A stretch of DNA of 64,000 nt, from positions 67,627,158-67,691,157 of the forward strand of contig NC_080583.1 in the NCBI RefSeq assembly GCF_029962835.1, given 5' to 3'. The notes under the pieces are model-generated. The model did not search any database, was not told where the DNA came from, and worked only from the letters and a program-made list of their open reading frames with translations. The stretch is from Magnolia sinica (lineage: Eukaryota; Streptophyta; Magnoliopsida; Magnoliales; Magnoliaceae). Below, piece after piece: positions 44,944 to 57,081 of this stretch (its first letter is position 1; every line of letters starts with the position of its first letter). A program made the position numbers and the translations under genes.

Positions 44944-47900
44944 TGTAATGACCCTGAAAATTTTGTGCCAAGACTCGAGTACTACCTCTATTTTCCTTAA
45001 AAGCTTTTTGGAGTAATTAGCGCTAAGCTCAATTGCTTGTGAAATTTGCATCAATCACTTTAAATTTGATCTGCATGACTTAAAACCTGTAGAATGGTTA
45101 GCGCTAGGTTACTCTGAAATTTAGGATTCATTGCTAAATCCAGTTGCTCTTGGAAATTTTTGGAAGTTCTGGATCGGACCTGGACCGCGCGTCGAAAGTC
45201 CAATAGCGATGATCTTAGGCTGTTGCGGTCACCATGTTGGACTTGGCCATCACCTCAAAAATCAAGTCCAGATGATGTTCTGGGTCGATTTGGTTGAGTT
45301 CGGAGTGAAGAGTGTGAGAACGGTTGGAAATTAATTAAGATATTATGAAATCTGAGTCATGTTGCTTGCGCGATGATTTTAAGCAATCTGACCATTGGAT
45401 TCTGACCCAATTTCACCCTCTGATCAGGAAAGGTGGCCCAGGCATGTCCTTATGCTTGTGGACCTGATCGAGATTTGGTGACCGTTGAATTAAGTGTGGT
45501 CCGCCACGGCTGATCTGAAGATCCGATTAGTACGAAAACTCAGCTTGACCTAGATTCATGGTCAGTGAGCTTAAGTCCGACCTTTCGTGGTAATAGGCCC
45601 ACCGGAAGTGCTTCGTTGGATCGAGAGAGGCTTGTTTTGGTTATACCCTAAGTATACCTTGGCCCTAGGGTTATTTTCATCAATGTTAGGCCTATTTATA
45701 GACCTTAAAACCCTAGCTCTCTTTTCCATACGAATTTTCTAACCCTAGGTTAGAAAGAGAGAGAAAGTGAGAGAGAAGGTTGGTGAATCATCTTAGATTC
45801 TTTCCTGTTCTTCTTCATCCTTAAACCTTCACTTTTGAATCGTTATTCCGGCGATTCTAAGTTCATCTTTAGGTAAGTTAACCTAACCCTAATCTGTGTT
45901 AGAGCTTAGAATAGTCTTTGTGATGTTGTATCTCATTTCTATTCTTACCTTAGGTTATCCTGTCACCGTTGACGAAGACATATCGTCTGAAATCAGTTCG
46001 GTGTTCTTTTCTGGATTAAGGTGCGGACTTTAATCGTATAGGTTATGGTTTTCAAGGCTTTCAATGTTAGTGAATGGTTTATTCTTGCTATGGATGAGAT
46101 TTCACATGCCAAATGTTATGTTTACTTTGCGTTCCTGATATGTATGTGTTACATTGAGATTTGTGTATTCTATGTATATGTATAAAGTACCGTATGCGTA
46201 TAAAATATGAACATGTGATTGCCATGATTATTTGTCGTGTACTTATGCTAGATGTATATACAACAACTCCTTAGTAAAAGGAATTGTTCAAATGCGTGTA
46301 TTTTCAACATACGTCATGTATGTTGAACTAAGTATTCTAAGTGTTTGTAGAAATGCCTGAATGATCTAAAGTGTGATATATCAACCTAGTATGGGCGTTG
46401 AGAAGCGATTCTCAACTCTCCCACTATTGTGTGTGATTTCCTTCATGCAAGTTACATTCCTTGTTGTTTAAATTCAAGTATTACTTATGCTTAAATCCAT
46501 GTTAAGTTAATATTCTTCTGATGCTTACATACCATATGATTTGAGTTGTTGTTCCATTGCTATTCTAAATTGTAGATATGAACATCTATTGTAGTGGAAT
46601 GTGTGTGGGACTGAGTTAGTCCAGGAAATCGGCAATCGACCTTAAGTTCGTGGCTGAGGTTGCTTTCGCCACATAGAACATGATTAGACGAACCCGAGTC
46701 GTATTAGAGTTGTCGGCAGTGGTTTGGCCACGCGGAGTGTTTGCGCACTCTATGTCGTTCAACCCAATGTGCGCTCGTGCTAGTCGAGTTCGTCAAGTAA
46801 CCCGATTGTCCGATGTATGTTCACCATGTATGGACGCTACTGTTTGAATCTAGGGTACCAAACTTACCGATGAAATCCTGTTAACCATGGTACCTTGATC
46901 CGCTAAGACTCATGAGCCGGACATGGTGGTATGGGACACCGTGGTCGAGCTGTCGGCCTACGTTGGGGTGACGAGCCTCCCCGTAGTGACTAGTGAGCAA
47001 CCAAACTCGTGAGCCGATTATGGTGGTATGGGACACTATATTCGCGCTGTCGGCCTACATTGATTGGTGACGAGCCCTTTGTAGTGACCTTGAGCATACC
47101 TGGATACCACATTGAGGTGACGAGCCTTAGTGTAGTAACGAAGGTGTGATAGGTATGCATTGATTGGTGACGAGCCCTTTGCAACGACCTGAAAATATAT
47201 GATCGTATGAGATTATCTAGGACTGACGACCCTAGAATGGATCACTGTTTGGATGGTGATATGAGGAAGGTACCTTAGCTTCCCAATCCTGCTATATGAA
47301 AAGGACTAATAACAACTTGGTAATCATGTTCATGCACCGCATTTGCATGTGCTTTGTAGACGTGGCGCACTTTGAGGCGATGTCATGCGTAACGTAAGAT
47401 GAAGACGCTGAGGGTGTACGCGTGAGGGCACGCATCATTCTGCATACATCTTTGCATTGACAAGAGTACTTAGGACATGTTTAATTGTTCTGCTTTATCG
47501 TTACTGCTTGATTGAACTGATAACATGTTAACCTTTGCTTTATTATTCCACTGAGTTGATCACTCACTCCCACGTTCTGGGGCGGTGTTAAACACCCACC
47601 AGACTCTGTCTTAGTTACTGATGTTGATGCGACTCAGGAAGCGGAGCTTGATTACTATGATGATCAAGACGAGTTCTCATATATGCAGTTTTCAGACGGG
47701 TTCTAGTGAGCCTTGTTCTGATGCGTGGGATGCTGGGATTTCTTTTGGAAATTAAATGATGTAATTTGATACTTATAATTTTGATAGCAACACTTGAAAT
47801 ACAACCTGGTATGTATATGTACTTCAGAGATTTGCACATGTACTCACATATTTCTATAAGTCTTCCGCTTGCATTCTTCACTTATCCCTGAATTATATTT

Positions 47901-48037
47901 GCTATTTAGCTTAATCTATTCCATGTTTTATGCACTAATACAGACAACATACATCCATCATTCAATATGTTGCATAAGTGATGTTTTGGAACTCGGGAGC
48001 TAAGCTATGCTCGACCCCCGAATTTCAGGGCGTTTCA
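44944..48037 (+). repeat. 3' LTR, 3094 bp
   Basis: Starts TGTAATGACCCTGAAAATTT, ends TTTCAGGGCGTTTCA. It has 29 bp (45972-46000) absent from the 5' LTR, and the divergent patch at 47617-47688. Elsewhere it is very similar to the 5' LTR. Confidence 0.95.
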
Positions 48038-48042
48038 TTGCG
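48038..48042. other. target-site duplication, right copy (TTGCG)
   Basis: Perfect match to 34762-34766. Confidence 0.95.
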
Positions 48043-49250
48043 GCTGTATAGATGTGTTAAATGTATTAAGTTAAGTTGGTGCCCTAAATTTCATCACGAT
48101 CTAACAGTCCAAAACCAACAACTTCGGGAAAGACTGTAGATAGACAATTAACTCAAGTTTCTAACAGTTTCTAAGAATATTCACACATTTCATGCATTGG
48201 CTTTGTGAATCCAAGTTGAGCGATTCGAGACAGGATCTAGGCTAGTTGTCACATGATAGACGTCAAACCTACTAAGATGAACGTCTTTCTATAGTTTCAG
48301 GTTTAGTGGCCCATTAACGAGCAGTATAGAGCTTGTTTGGATAATCATGAAATTTTTAAAATGAAATGGGTAGTAAGATTTCTTATGCTTGATGATTACA
48401 GTTTGGATTATCTAAGTTCATAACGCGACCTATTCGTAATTAGCGAAAATGATGATTTAGCTCTAATCAGCCTAATCAAGAATCATAATTTAACTATGTT
48501 AGAAATTATCCGAATTAGTAAAATATATTAAAAAAATTCTAATTTAATTATATAGGATGATTCCTAATACGATTAGAAGTAATTTTTAAGAAGACACCGT
48601 ATACAGAAACTCTAAGTTGAGAAAGATATGTGTAGTCCATCGGCAATATGAAGTTGTAGAAATTTTCATTTTCAATAGGTCTATAGCTTGTAATTTTTTG
48701 GTACTTTTAGTTATTATATTATTTTTATAATAGTTTATCATTAAGTATACTTTATATCCACCAAATTTCATTCAACTTTGAGTTGTATAAAATTTAAAAA
48801 ATTTCGGAAGTACATGCTATCTAAAACCAATGATTTTCAGTATAGTTTCTAAAATATACTAAATTTAAGTTCTTTTGAGTTATTTATTTATTTATTTTTA
48901 TATAAAAATAAACTCATCAAGTTTCAATTTGGCTTTTGAATTACCTCAATCAGAGTTGTTAAAAAATAGATACAAAATTTTGAAGTCAATATACTAAAAC
49001 TGCCAAAATCTGAGCATTGCTATAGTGTTGAACATGAGGGTGGTGATGGCATCACCGATTTGGGGTAGCATTGCTACCTATTATCCAATTTTGGTTGTGG
49101 TACTGCCTCTGTAGTGGTGGCACCCCTGGGGTCTGTCCTAAAACTTAATTTTTTGGCAGTGACACCCCCAGTGGAACTCATATCATTTTTTTAGTCCTAA
49201 ACATATGTGAATGCATGCACAGACATACACTCAAATAGGAAAAATAGAAG
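48043..49250. other. AT-rich, no gene seen
   Basis: Continuation of the DNA into which the gypsy element inserted. No recognisable frame or terminal structure. Confidence 0.45.
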
Positions 49251-49389
49251 GTAACGCCCAATGACATCAAATTCTCAAGTTAATGTTATGTGAAATATTA
49301 CATATTTCCCCTTGATATTCATTAATTTTAAGAAGATGAAGGAGCTTAATTGATCTAATTATGCATGTTTTCTCTTGCTACATGATTTT

Positions 49390-50605
49390 GAGTGTTAAGG
49401 AGAAAATGATACTTAAAGCATGGATTTAATGTTTAAAGAATTACCAAGTGGGGGGTTGGATCTTTGGAGGCTAAGATTGAAGAATTCAAGAGTCCAAGAT
49501 TCAAGGAAACTAAGTGAAGAATAAAGAAAGCTGAAGAATTTAAAGTGTAGAAAATTGGATTGCTAAAATCGACTGTTCGATGCCAACAATGACAACCTCG
49601 ATGCCATTGAAGCCAGTTCAATCCCATTGCAAAAATCTAAAAAAATCGACTTTCTTGGTAGACATTAAGCACCATTCAATTCCATCAAAGGTGTGTTCGA
49701 TGCCATCAAAGGAGGCTTGATGACATCGTAAAATTATGTGAATTCAAAAATTCGTAGATGGACAGTTTCTTAATTTTAATCAAACTCTTCGATGGGAGCT
49801 CGATGCCATCGAAGCAGTGATAGTTGCATAAATTGAAGTTGGTATAAATCAAGCCTATATAAAGGGATGTTTTAAGAGTTTCTAAGCATGAATTGGGATA
49901 GGAGTAGAGAAAGTAGTTGTAGAGTTTCAATGAGTCATCCCTCCTCTTCGACCCTTCGGTTCTAGTTAGTTTTTATGTTTTTCTATTTGAGATTTAGTTC
50001 AATCATATATATGGTTGGCTAATCTCTTAGTTAGAGCTAAGAGGTGAAGCTTGTAGTTCTTTTTAATGTTTATTTTACTTTAATTCAGGTTATTTAATTT
50101 TTATGTTAAACAATTAATTGCTATTTTGGTTTGAATGAAGAAGTACTTCTAGTTTATTTTGATCTATTGTTGACTTTGAGCACTTTGTATGCTTTTGAAG
50201 ACTAAGGATGCTTTCTTACATGTTTTTATAAGGTTTTGATATGTAAAATTCATTGATCTATCATTGACTTCAGACATGATAGATGCTTTAAATGAACTGC
50301 TAATCAATTCGTTGATGCTTTATGAGGGAACCAATTCAATGAAGGTTCAAATTGGTTTTGACGAATGAATGATATTTTAACTGATCCATTATCTAGCTAG
50401 ATAAGATCTTTGGAGTTCTAGTACTTTATCTCTGATAGTTTCTCCCATAATTGATCCATTTAATCTAGATTTTTGTTGTTAGTTTAGATTCCAGTTCCAG
50501 TTCTAATTTATTTCAAAAATCTCGCACAAATAACAAGTCCTTATGGATTTGACCTCGGTCTCATCGAGTTATTACCACTTCACAACCCTACACTTGGGGT
50601 TCGTG
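49390..50605 (+). repeat. probable 5' LTR of Athila/Tat-type element, left end unsure
   Basis: A TATA box CCTATATAAAGGGATG lies near 49855. Degraded copies of TTCGATGCCATCGAAG, a partial palindrome, recur near 49570, 49600, 49690 and 49800. The segment ends just before a tRNA-Asp-type primer site at 50616. The start at about 49390 (TGTTAAGGAGAAAATG) is a guess. Confidence 0.5.
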
Positions 50606-50615
50606 AATAAGTTTT

Positions 50616-50633
50616 TGACGTTGTTACCAGGGA
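50616..50633 (+). other. degenerate primer-binding site (tRNA-Asp type)
   Basis: TGACGTTGTTACCAGGGA resembles the Athila/Tat primer site TGGCGCCGTTGCCGGGGA, differing by transitions only. Confidence 0.7.
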
Positions 50634-51079
50634 CTTCGGTTGCACTTTTCTGAAATTTATTAGTATTAGAATTAGGTTACGATTAGGTCTAACTTTTTCT
50701 ATGTTTTTAGATTAGATTTTTCTGAATTTCTTTTAGATACTAACCTATTTTTCTGTTTTGTAGAATCCAACATAGTCTTTAATTCTGTAACATCCTTCCA
50801 ACTCTTCTCTTTTCCAGATTTCTTATCCTTCTGTAGTCTTCTTTTTTGTAGTAGTTTTTAGTTAGACTTGAGGGCTGAGAGTATTTCATGCCTAAGTGGG
50901 TCCGTCACAACACTCTACATCTCTTAAGCGAATGAGGATTTGTTGAAGGTTTACCTATCCATCACTAGATTAGACATGCCTTGAGATCCTCTTAGTTAGT
51001 AGTAAACATAGCTAAGATTCAATCTCAACATCAGGTTGAAGAGTAATAAGATAAGAACAAAGTACATAATACTCCACCT

Positions 51080-52290
51080 CCGCCTAGAACGCTGGGTGAT
51101 TATTTACAACCAGCGAGGGTGAGTACACCTTCCTGTAAGATGTTTCCATATAATACATGAAATGTGGATTTCAAGTGGGGAGTGATTCAACTACTCTCGA
51201 AGTTTCATGGACTAGATTCTGAAAGTCCATATTTACATCTCAAAGAATTTGATGAGATTGTAGCAACCTTACAATTCAACAACATTTTTTAGGACACATT
51301 GAGATTGAAATTATTTCCTTTCTCTTTGAAAGAGAAAGTCAAGTTTTAGCTTCACTCCTTAAGGCCAAGATCAATTAAGACATGGGCTGAGATGACCTCG
51401 GAGTTCCTTAAAAGTTCTTCACAGTTCATAAAAAAAATACCTTAAGAAGGGCAATCATGAATTTCTCTCAAAAAGAGGAAGATGCATTCTTCCAATGTTG
51501 GGAGAGATTTAAAGATCTTCCGAATTTCTGTCTACATCATGGTTATGAAATTTGGCGGGTAATAATATTTTTCTATGATGGACTGACTTTGCTCATGCGT
51601 CAATTTATAAAGTTGATGTGCAATGGTGAATTCATAAACAAGGATCCCGATGACGCATGAGATTATTTCAATTCACTTGTTGAAAACACACAATCTTTGG
51701 ATACCTCATTAAAGCCCATAAATACCAGGCCAACTCAATCAAAAGAGAAAATGGGAATGTACGTCTTAAGAAATGGAAATGACGTGAATGCAAGGGTGGC
51801 CAATCTCACAAGAAAAGTCGAGGCCATGGAACTGAAAAGAATAGAGAAGATCAAACCCGAGGAGATCGCTGAAATTGTTTGTGCTATTTGTGCTAGTAAC
51901 ATACACTTGACGCGGGATTGTTCCATAATTTCTGCATTCCAAGAGTTATTGCACAAACAATTTAATGTCGTGAACAATTATCAAAGGTCATTCAATGCCC
52001 CTATCTGAAACACATATAATCCTAGCTGGAGGAACCATCCAAACTTTAGCTTAACGAATGGGAAAACAACCAATACTGAAAGAAATCCTCAAGGGAATTT
52101 TTCTTCAAATTTCAATCCAATGTTAAATAAGAAAAGAACCCAAGAGGATTCATTTCTAAAACATATTCAAAATCAAGAGCTATTCAATCAGAATACATTA
52201 CAAGCTTTCAGGACCTTAACAAGTCTATTCAAAGATTGGAGTCACATATAATTAGGGAGAAAGGGACTTTTCTAGCCTAACCTCTACCTA
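51080..52290 (+). pseudogene. gag: Athila/Tat gag, broken
   Basis: Recognisable gag blocks: TLGDYLQPARVSTPS, KFHGLDSESPYLHLKEF, RLKLFPFSLKEKVKF, HSLRPRSI and TWAEMTSEFLK, then FFQCWERFKDLPNFCLHHG and YDGLTLLMRQFIKLMCNG. The C-terminal NTYNPSWRNHPNFS signature is near 52010-52045. Stops and frame changes interrupt it repeatedly (for example TGA at 51658 and TGA at 52006). Confidence 0.8.
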
Positions 52291-52719
52291 ACTCAAACTA
52301 CAATGTGAGATAAGTGACCCTAGCTCTTTGAACCACAATGTAAAATACACTAAATCTATCACCACTCTTAGAAGTGGCAAAACAATTGACAAAACTATCC
52401 CGATGAAGACTGAGAAGCCCAAGGATTCGAAAGAATCTGAAATGAATGATAGATTTAGCAATCCCACATGAGAAATAAATGGAAAAAACAATATAAGATG
52501 GTTGCCCCGTTTCCTCAAAGGTTAATTTCACCAAAACCTCTGTTTAACACTTAGGACATCTTGGAGGTTCTAAAATAGGTGAAAATTAATATTCATCTGT
52601 TGGATGCCATAAAACAAATTTCATCTTATGCCAACTTCTTGAAAGATCTCCGTACGACTAAGAGAAGATAAATAATTTAGAAGAAAATCTCTTTATCTAA
52701 AAAAGTGAGTGTCATCCTC

Positions 52720-53150
52720 AAGCAAGATGTGCCCCAGAAATATAAAGATCCTGGTCGCCCAACTATCTCTTGTGTGATTGGGAACCACTAGATTGAGCAC
52801 CCACTACTTGACTTGGGGGCAGGCGTAAATCTAATTCCATACTCGGTCTACGAATAGCTAGGTCTCGGTGAATTAAAACCCACTAGGACCATACTTCAAC
52901 TAGCTGATCATTTAGTTCATATACCGAGGGGAATGATAGAAGATGTGCTTGTCCAAGTTGATAAATTTTACTATCTAATAGATTTCATCGTCTTGGACAC
53001 GCAGCCCATCATTGATACAAGCACTCAAATTTTTGTCATCCTTGGTCGACCATTTCTAGATACATCCAATGCAACCATCAATTGGAGGAATGGGATCATG
53101 AAATTAGCTTTCGAGAACATAACGTTAGATCTGAACATTTTCAATATGTG
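52720..53150 (+). pseudogene. Athila/Tat protease domain, broken
   Basis: HPLLDLGAGVNLIPYSVYE (near 52800-52855) holds the DLGA active-site motif usual for this group. PRGMIEDVLVQVDKFYY and VILGRPFLDTSNATINWRNG follow. TAG codons near 52788 and 52856 interrupt it at positions where Gln is expected. Confidence 0.8.
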
Positions 53151-53399
53151 AAAACAAACTGAGGATGTTGACGATGCCCACAAAGTATATGTGATTGATT
53201 CATTCGTGGAAGATAGTTCACTTTTGACTCTATACTCTGACACCTTAGAGACATGCTTGGCTCACTTCCCTGATATAGATGATGATATGATTAGGAAGAT
53301 GGATGCGTTGCTTGATGTTGTGTCAGTACTTGAAACTAACCAGTGGAGGCCACAATTTGAAATATTACCCTAACCTGACACAAAGCCTCTACCGTCTAG

Positions 53400-53940
53400 T
53401 ATCAAGGCATCAAAGCTTGACCTAAAACCATTGCCTGCCGATCTTAAATATGCTTATTTAGGTCACGATGGAACATATTCGGTGGTGATTTGTTTACACT
53501 TGGATGAGAAACAAGAGACTATGCTCATTTCAACTCTCAATGAATATAAAGGAGCCCTTAGATGGACGATCGTGGACTTCAAGGGAATAGACCCTCTGAT
53601 TTGTACTTATTACATTCACCTCGATGACAATGCAAAAACATCAAGACAACTACAACATTGGTTAAATCCAAATATAAAAGAAGTGGTTAAAGCCAAGGTG
53701 TTAAAGTTGTTGGATGTGGGTATCATATATCATACATCTGATAGCCAATGGGTGAATCCAACTCAAGTGGTACCTAAGAAATCTGAGATCAACATCATAG
53801 CTAATGCGGAAAACGAACTCGTGTCAACTAGAGTTACTACTGATTGGAGAATGTGCATTAACTACATGAAGTTAAATACCATCACAAGGAAAGACCACTT
53901 CCCTTTGCCATTCATTGACCAGATTTTAGAAAGGTTAGTT
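53400..53940 (+). pseudogene. pol: Athila/Tat reverse transcriptase, N-terminal part only
   Basis: LPADLKYAYLGHDGTYSVVI, YKGALRWTIVDFKGIDPLIC, VLKLLDVGIIYHTSDSQWVN, RMCINYMKLNTITRKDHFPL and PFIDQILERLVG are in order. The frame ends there: the palm motifs with the catalytic YxDD are missing because plastid-derived DNA follows. Confidence 0.9.
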
Positions 53941-54070
53941 GGGCCTCACCGTGGGAGGCCCGTAAGGGCTATTAGCTCAGTGGTAGATCATGCCCCTGAT
54001 AATTATGTCGTTGTGCCTGGGCTGTGGGGGCTCTCATCCACATAGATAGTTCAATGTTATCATCAACGCC
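53941..54070 (+). other. nuclear plastid DNA fragment (trnI-GAU 5' exon and intron start)
   Basis: GGGAGGCCCGTAAGGGCTATTAGCTCAGTGG matches the plastid 16S-trnI spacer and the 5' exon of trnI-GAU. The exon is 53966-54002 and ends CCCCTGATAA. It is followed by the group II intron start (GTCGTTGTGCCTGGGCTGTG, then CCACATAGATAGTTCAATG). The recognition rests on my knowledge of the plastid sequence. Differences from it are mostly transitions (for example GAGCGCGCCCC to GATCATGCCCC). It is a non-functional fragment without the 3' exon. Confidence 0.85.
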
Positions 54071-54104
54071 ATACTTTCTTAAAAAAAGAAAGATGATGAT
54101 TTTC

Positions 54105-54195
54105 TATTTTTTCTTCAATTAAAAAATCAGATTGGTCATAATTTGAAGGTCCTTCAAATTAACAGAGGTGGTGAGTTCACATCGAATTCATTTTT
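54105..54195 (+). pseudogene. possible Copia integrase scrap
   Basis: One frame reads QIGHNLKVLQINRGGEFTSN, like the K-xLR-SD-RGGEF block of Copia integrases but with the Asp replaced by Asn. Nothing else of the element is clear. Confidence 0.35.
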
Positions 54196-54469
54196 CACAG
54201 TTTGGGATGCCCGACTCTATTGAACATGAAAGGAATATAATCATAATTTGAGAGCTACTTATATGCTAAGGTAATTAGAAATTTGGCCATTTCCTATCTA
54301 TTGAACTAAATACTGCAATTCAATCAAATATTGGTGACCAAAGGCAGCCTTTAGTATTGTTCTTAACTTTACAATACCATTTTTTATTATTATAGAGAAG
54401 ATAAAAAAAGGTTCACTACTTCTAGAACTACTTACCTCTTAATATTTCTTTCCTGACCAATGCTAGTTT

Positions 54470-55110
54470 GGCCCAGACTGTAGCATTATGAACGACAAAT
54501 GTTATGAGACATGTGGTGAGTTAGCAGTGTGGACTCCGCCTTGTTGGCACTTCATTAGGGATGATGAGGTGGACGGGTACACCACTCTCTTAGAGTGGTT
54601 TCATGCTTGTAGGCCTTAGATTGGTGAATGTGTTGATTTGGACTAGAGACAAGTCAGGTTGCTCTTCAATTGGCTCCTTCTATGTCATGCTTCAGAAGGG
54701 TGGGGAGAATATATGATTGACTCACATGTGGCACTAGAGGGCCCCTCCTATGAGTAGAAACAGAATTATGATGATCGACAATTTCCAAAAGCACTTTATA
54801 GTCATTCCAATGCTTAGTTCGGTTAACCATCTTCTTATCCATTACCTTTCTGGAAGCCAAGTATGAGCTTATGTTCTTGACCTATCTCGACACCTTTTTG
54901 CAATGATCACCATAGCGTTGATTGGGTTGTATGTCATGTTTGAGATATTATTGTAGAATAAGCGGGGAAGTAAGGAATGGGGGGAAAAGATGGAATTTTC
55001 ATTTCGATCTTTGCTTGATTTCTTTGTTGTTTTTGTTCTTGGCGCTACCTCAATGCCTTTTTTTTTAAATTTATTGAAATCTATTTTTATCTTTCAAAAA
55101 AAAATAAAAG
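54470..55110 (+). mobile_element. possible LINE 3' end
   Basis: The stretch ends CAATGCCTTTTTTTTTAAATT...TTTATCTTTCAAAAAAAAATA, as plant L1-type 3' tails do. The upstream 500 bp has no clear reverse transcriptase motif, so this is weak. Confidence 0.25.
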
Positions 55111-55560
55111 ACAATTAAACCAAATGGAAGTAAGAATAGGTATTTTGAATATGGGTACATTGTAGAGCCAACAATGGGCATGGTTAGCCATTTGGTTTTG
55201 AGCCTAGCTTACCCCACTTGAATGGGGTCAAGTCTGATTTTCAGCACCCCTAATCATGGATTTAAGACTTGTTTAAGTAGCATTCGATACAAATGATCCA
55301 GTTCGACACCACCAAATCCCCCTTCATCCTTGACTCAATGAGTCATTTGACTTAGAGTTAAGTAACAGAGTCATTTGACTATTATCCCTTACTGATTTTA
55401 AGTCACCCTGAAATGAAGTAGATCCAGGCCCAATCTGCATCCAACCATTTATGGTTTTCATTCATTGAATTGTTATAGTCCCATTTATCATATTTCAATA
55501 CTTTGAGATGCATTATCTTGAAGTACTTCCCAATATTGTATTCTACTAAACCTCTTCTCT
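55110..55560. other. no gene seen
   Basis: TE debris with a GAGTCATTTGACT-like repeated word (55340-55385). Confidence 0.4.
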
Positions 55561-55564
55561 TCCA

Positions 55565-56360
55565 TCTGTAAGCGGATTGCCGGTGCGCAAAGCGATTTCT
55601 ATGACAAATCCACTCAATCCATCAGTTTTTCAAGTCCACGATGGGATATGTTTCTAAAAATCAAGTAGATCCAATACTCCTGTGGGCCACACCAAAGGAA
55701 ATAGCGGGAATGGAAACGTACACCGTTGAAATCTTCTTGGAGCCCGACCATGATGCTTATATGCAATCCAAACTATTACCACTTAGATAAGGCACAACAA
55801 ACATCATTGTGATACAAAATTTCTATGGCCCTCCACAAAGTTTCCAATTGCGAGCATTCAATCCCTGTTGTTTTGTGTCGAGTCTTGGATCTGCTGATTT
55901 TTTATAATCCTGTCCTATCGTTACCTTGCAAAACTTATGGATGGAGTCGATCTATCATGGAAATCTATGTGAGTCCTACACAACTTTTGACTCTACGAAC
56001 TTCCTGCCAAATAGGGCATGAGATAAAAAATGAAGCGGGAACAAATTTCATGTGAACAACACCATATGAAACAATGGTGATTAAACTCTAACCATTAGAA
56101 ACTTCCTAGGGCCCACCTTAATACTCACCCTAGTGTTTCTTTTCCATCCAAACTTTTGATAAGGACACACATATAGATGAAGGGAAAAACAAATATCAGA
56201 ATGATCCGACTATTTTTTGGCCCACAAGAAGTTGTCAATGCTGGGTATTCAATCCCTACTCAATAGCCCATTTGATATTTTGATCTGCTTCATTTTAAGG
56301 ACCATGCCCTAAAATGAGCTTGAAATACTAGTGGACGGTTTGGATATACAACACATAGTT
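55565..56360. mobile_element. two adjoining foldback MITE remnants
   Basis: The first starts near TAAGCGGATTGCC and has the family words to about 55990. The second continues to about 56360 with GGGCCCACCTTAATACTCACC and GGACGGTTTGGATATACAAC. Similar sequences recur at 58900-59350 and 59950-60230, so these two subtypes occur as pairs. Confidence 0.55.
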
Positions 56361-56384
56361 CATTCTCAAGTCAGGAGGGGTATT

Positions 56385-56685
56385 GGCGTTTAAAAAAAAA
56401 AAAAAAAAAGGTTACAATAGCTATGTGATTTGTTATGTGGTATGAGGATGTAACGCCTATTCTGAAAAAAAAAAAATTTGAAAAAAAAGGCCCGTGATGA
56501 CCTGTAATGGTCATAACAGGTTGATATGGACCTGATACATTATCTTCCTTAAAAAAAATTTTTTTAATAGTTATGGCCATTAGGATTTTTCATCTATCAT
56601 CTCCTACATTGTTAACCGTCGGATGAAATTTATTAATGAACAAATGCTTAAAAAAAAAAAAAAAAAAAAAAGAAAAAAAAAACTC
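56385..56685. repeat. A-rich tracts around a short repeat-like segment
   Basis: Poly(A) runs near 56391-56409 and 56650-56681 flank a 240-bp segment with GTAATGGTCATAACAGG. No gene seen. Confidence 0.5.
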
Positions 56686-56724
56686 CAAAGCGATATTTAC
56701 AAGAGTGTATGAAGGAGCGGACGA

Positions 56725-56946
56725 TCACAAAGGGGATACTGTCGAAAGTGACAGAGGAGAGAGATTTGATGTGGGAGGAAGTGAAGCAGCACCGTGAGAA
56801 TCACGTGCTGCCGAACTACGAAGTGAACTCAATGAAGAAGAAGATGGAAGCTCTTGAATATCAATGAACTGAAAGACAGCATCGATAAGAGGCCATTCGA
56901 CATCCTCTACTCTTCTAACTCCATGCAAGAATTCACAACACTGCAA
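56725..56946 (-). pseudogene. exon-like Ser-rich frame, unrecognised
   Basis: On the minus strand TTCATTGCAG (acceptor-like) is followed by a 74-codon frame containing CCEFLHGVRRVEDVEWPLID and AVFQFIDIQELPSSSS, with a stop at 56725. Composition and codon use look like a real plant exon. No start or partner exons are visible nearby, so it is most likely a captured or relict gene fragment. I do not recognise the parent gene. Confidence 0.3.
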
Positions 56947-57081
56947 TGAACTGATGATAGGTGGGATTAAAACCCGTGTTTGATTTTCGTATATATATGT
57001 CTGTACAACTCGTGTTTGTTAGGATTTTTCTTCCTTTGTTATTCTCAAGGGACGGGCGAAGTTGTAAATCAACGTCGTTTG

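Larger units (their letters stand above)
34767..48037 (+). mobile_element. complete Ty3/gypsy chromovirus, Tekay/Del type, coding-dead
   Basis: A 13.27-kb element with both LTRs, a perfect TTGCG target duplication, a tRNA-iMet primer site and a polypurine tract. Internal order is an extra ORF, then gag, protease, reverse transcriptase, RNase H, integrase and C-terminal chromodomain, which is the chromovirus layout. The motif set and the TTCGAGGACGAAATTTTCTT end of pol fit the Tekay/Del group. All reading frames are broken: 21 in-frame stops and three frameshifts. It lies in the same sense as the window and inside an older LTR segment. Confidence 0.95.
49390..53940 (+). mobile_element. truncated Athila/Tat-type Ty3/gypsy element
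   Basis: 5' LTR, primer site, gag, protease and the start of reverse transcriptase are present in order. The element stops at 53940, where plastid DNA begins. No RNase H, integrase or 3' LTR of this family is visible to the right. Confidence 0.8.

Noticed and set aside
53966-54002. Functional tRNA-Ile gene
   Set aside because: Only the 5' exon is present, with changes in the D-arm region, and the 3' exon is missing.
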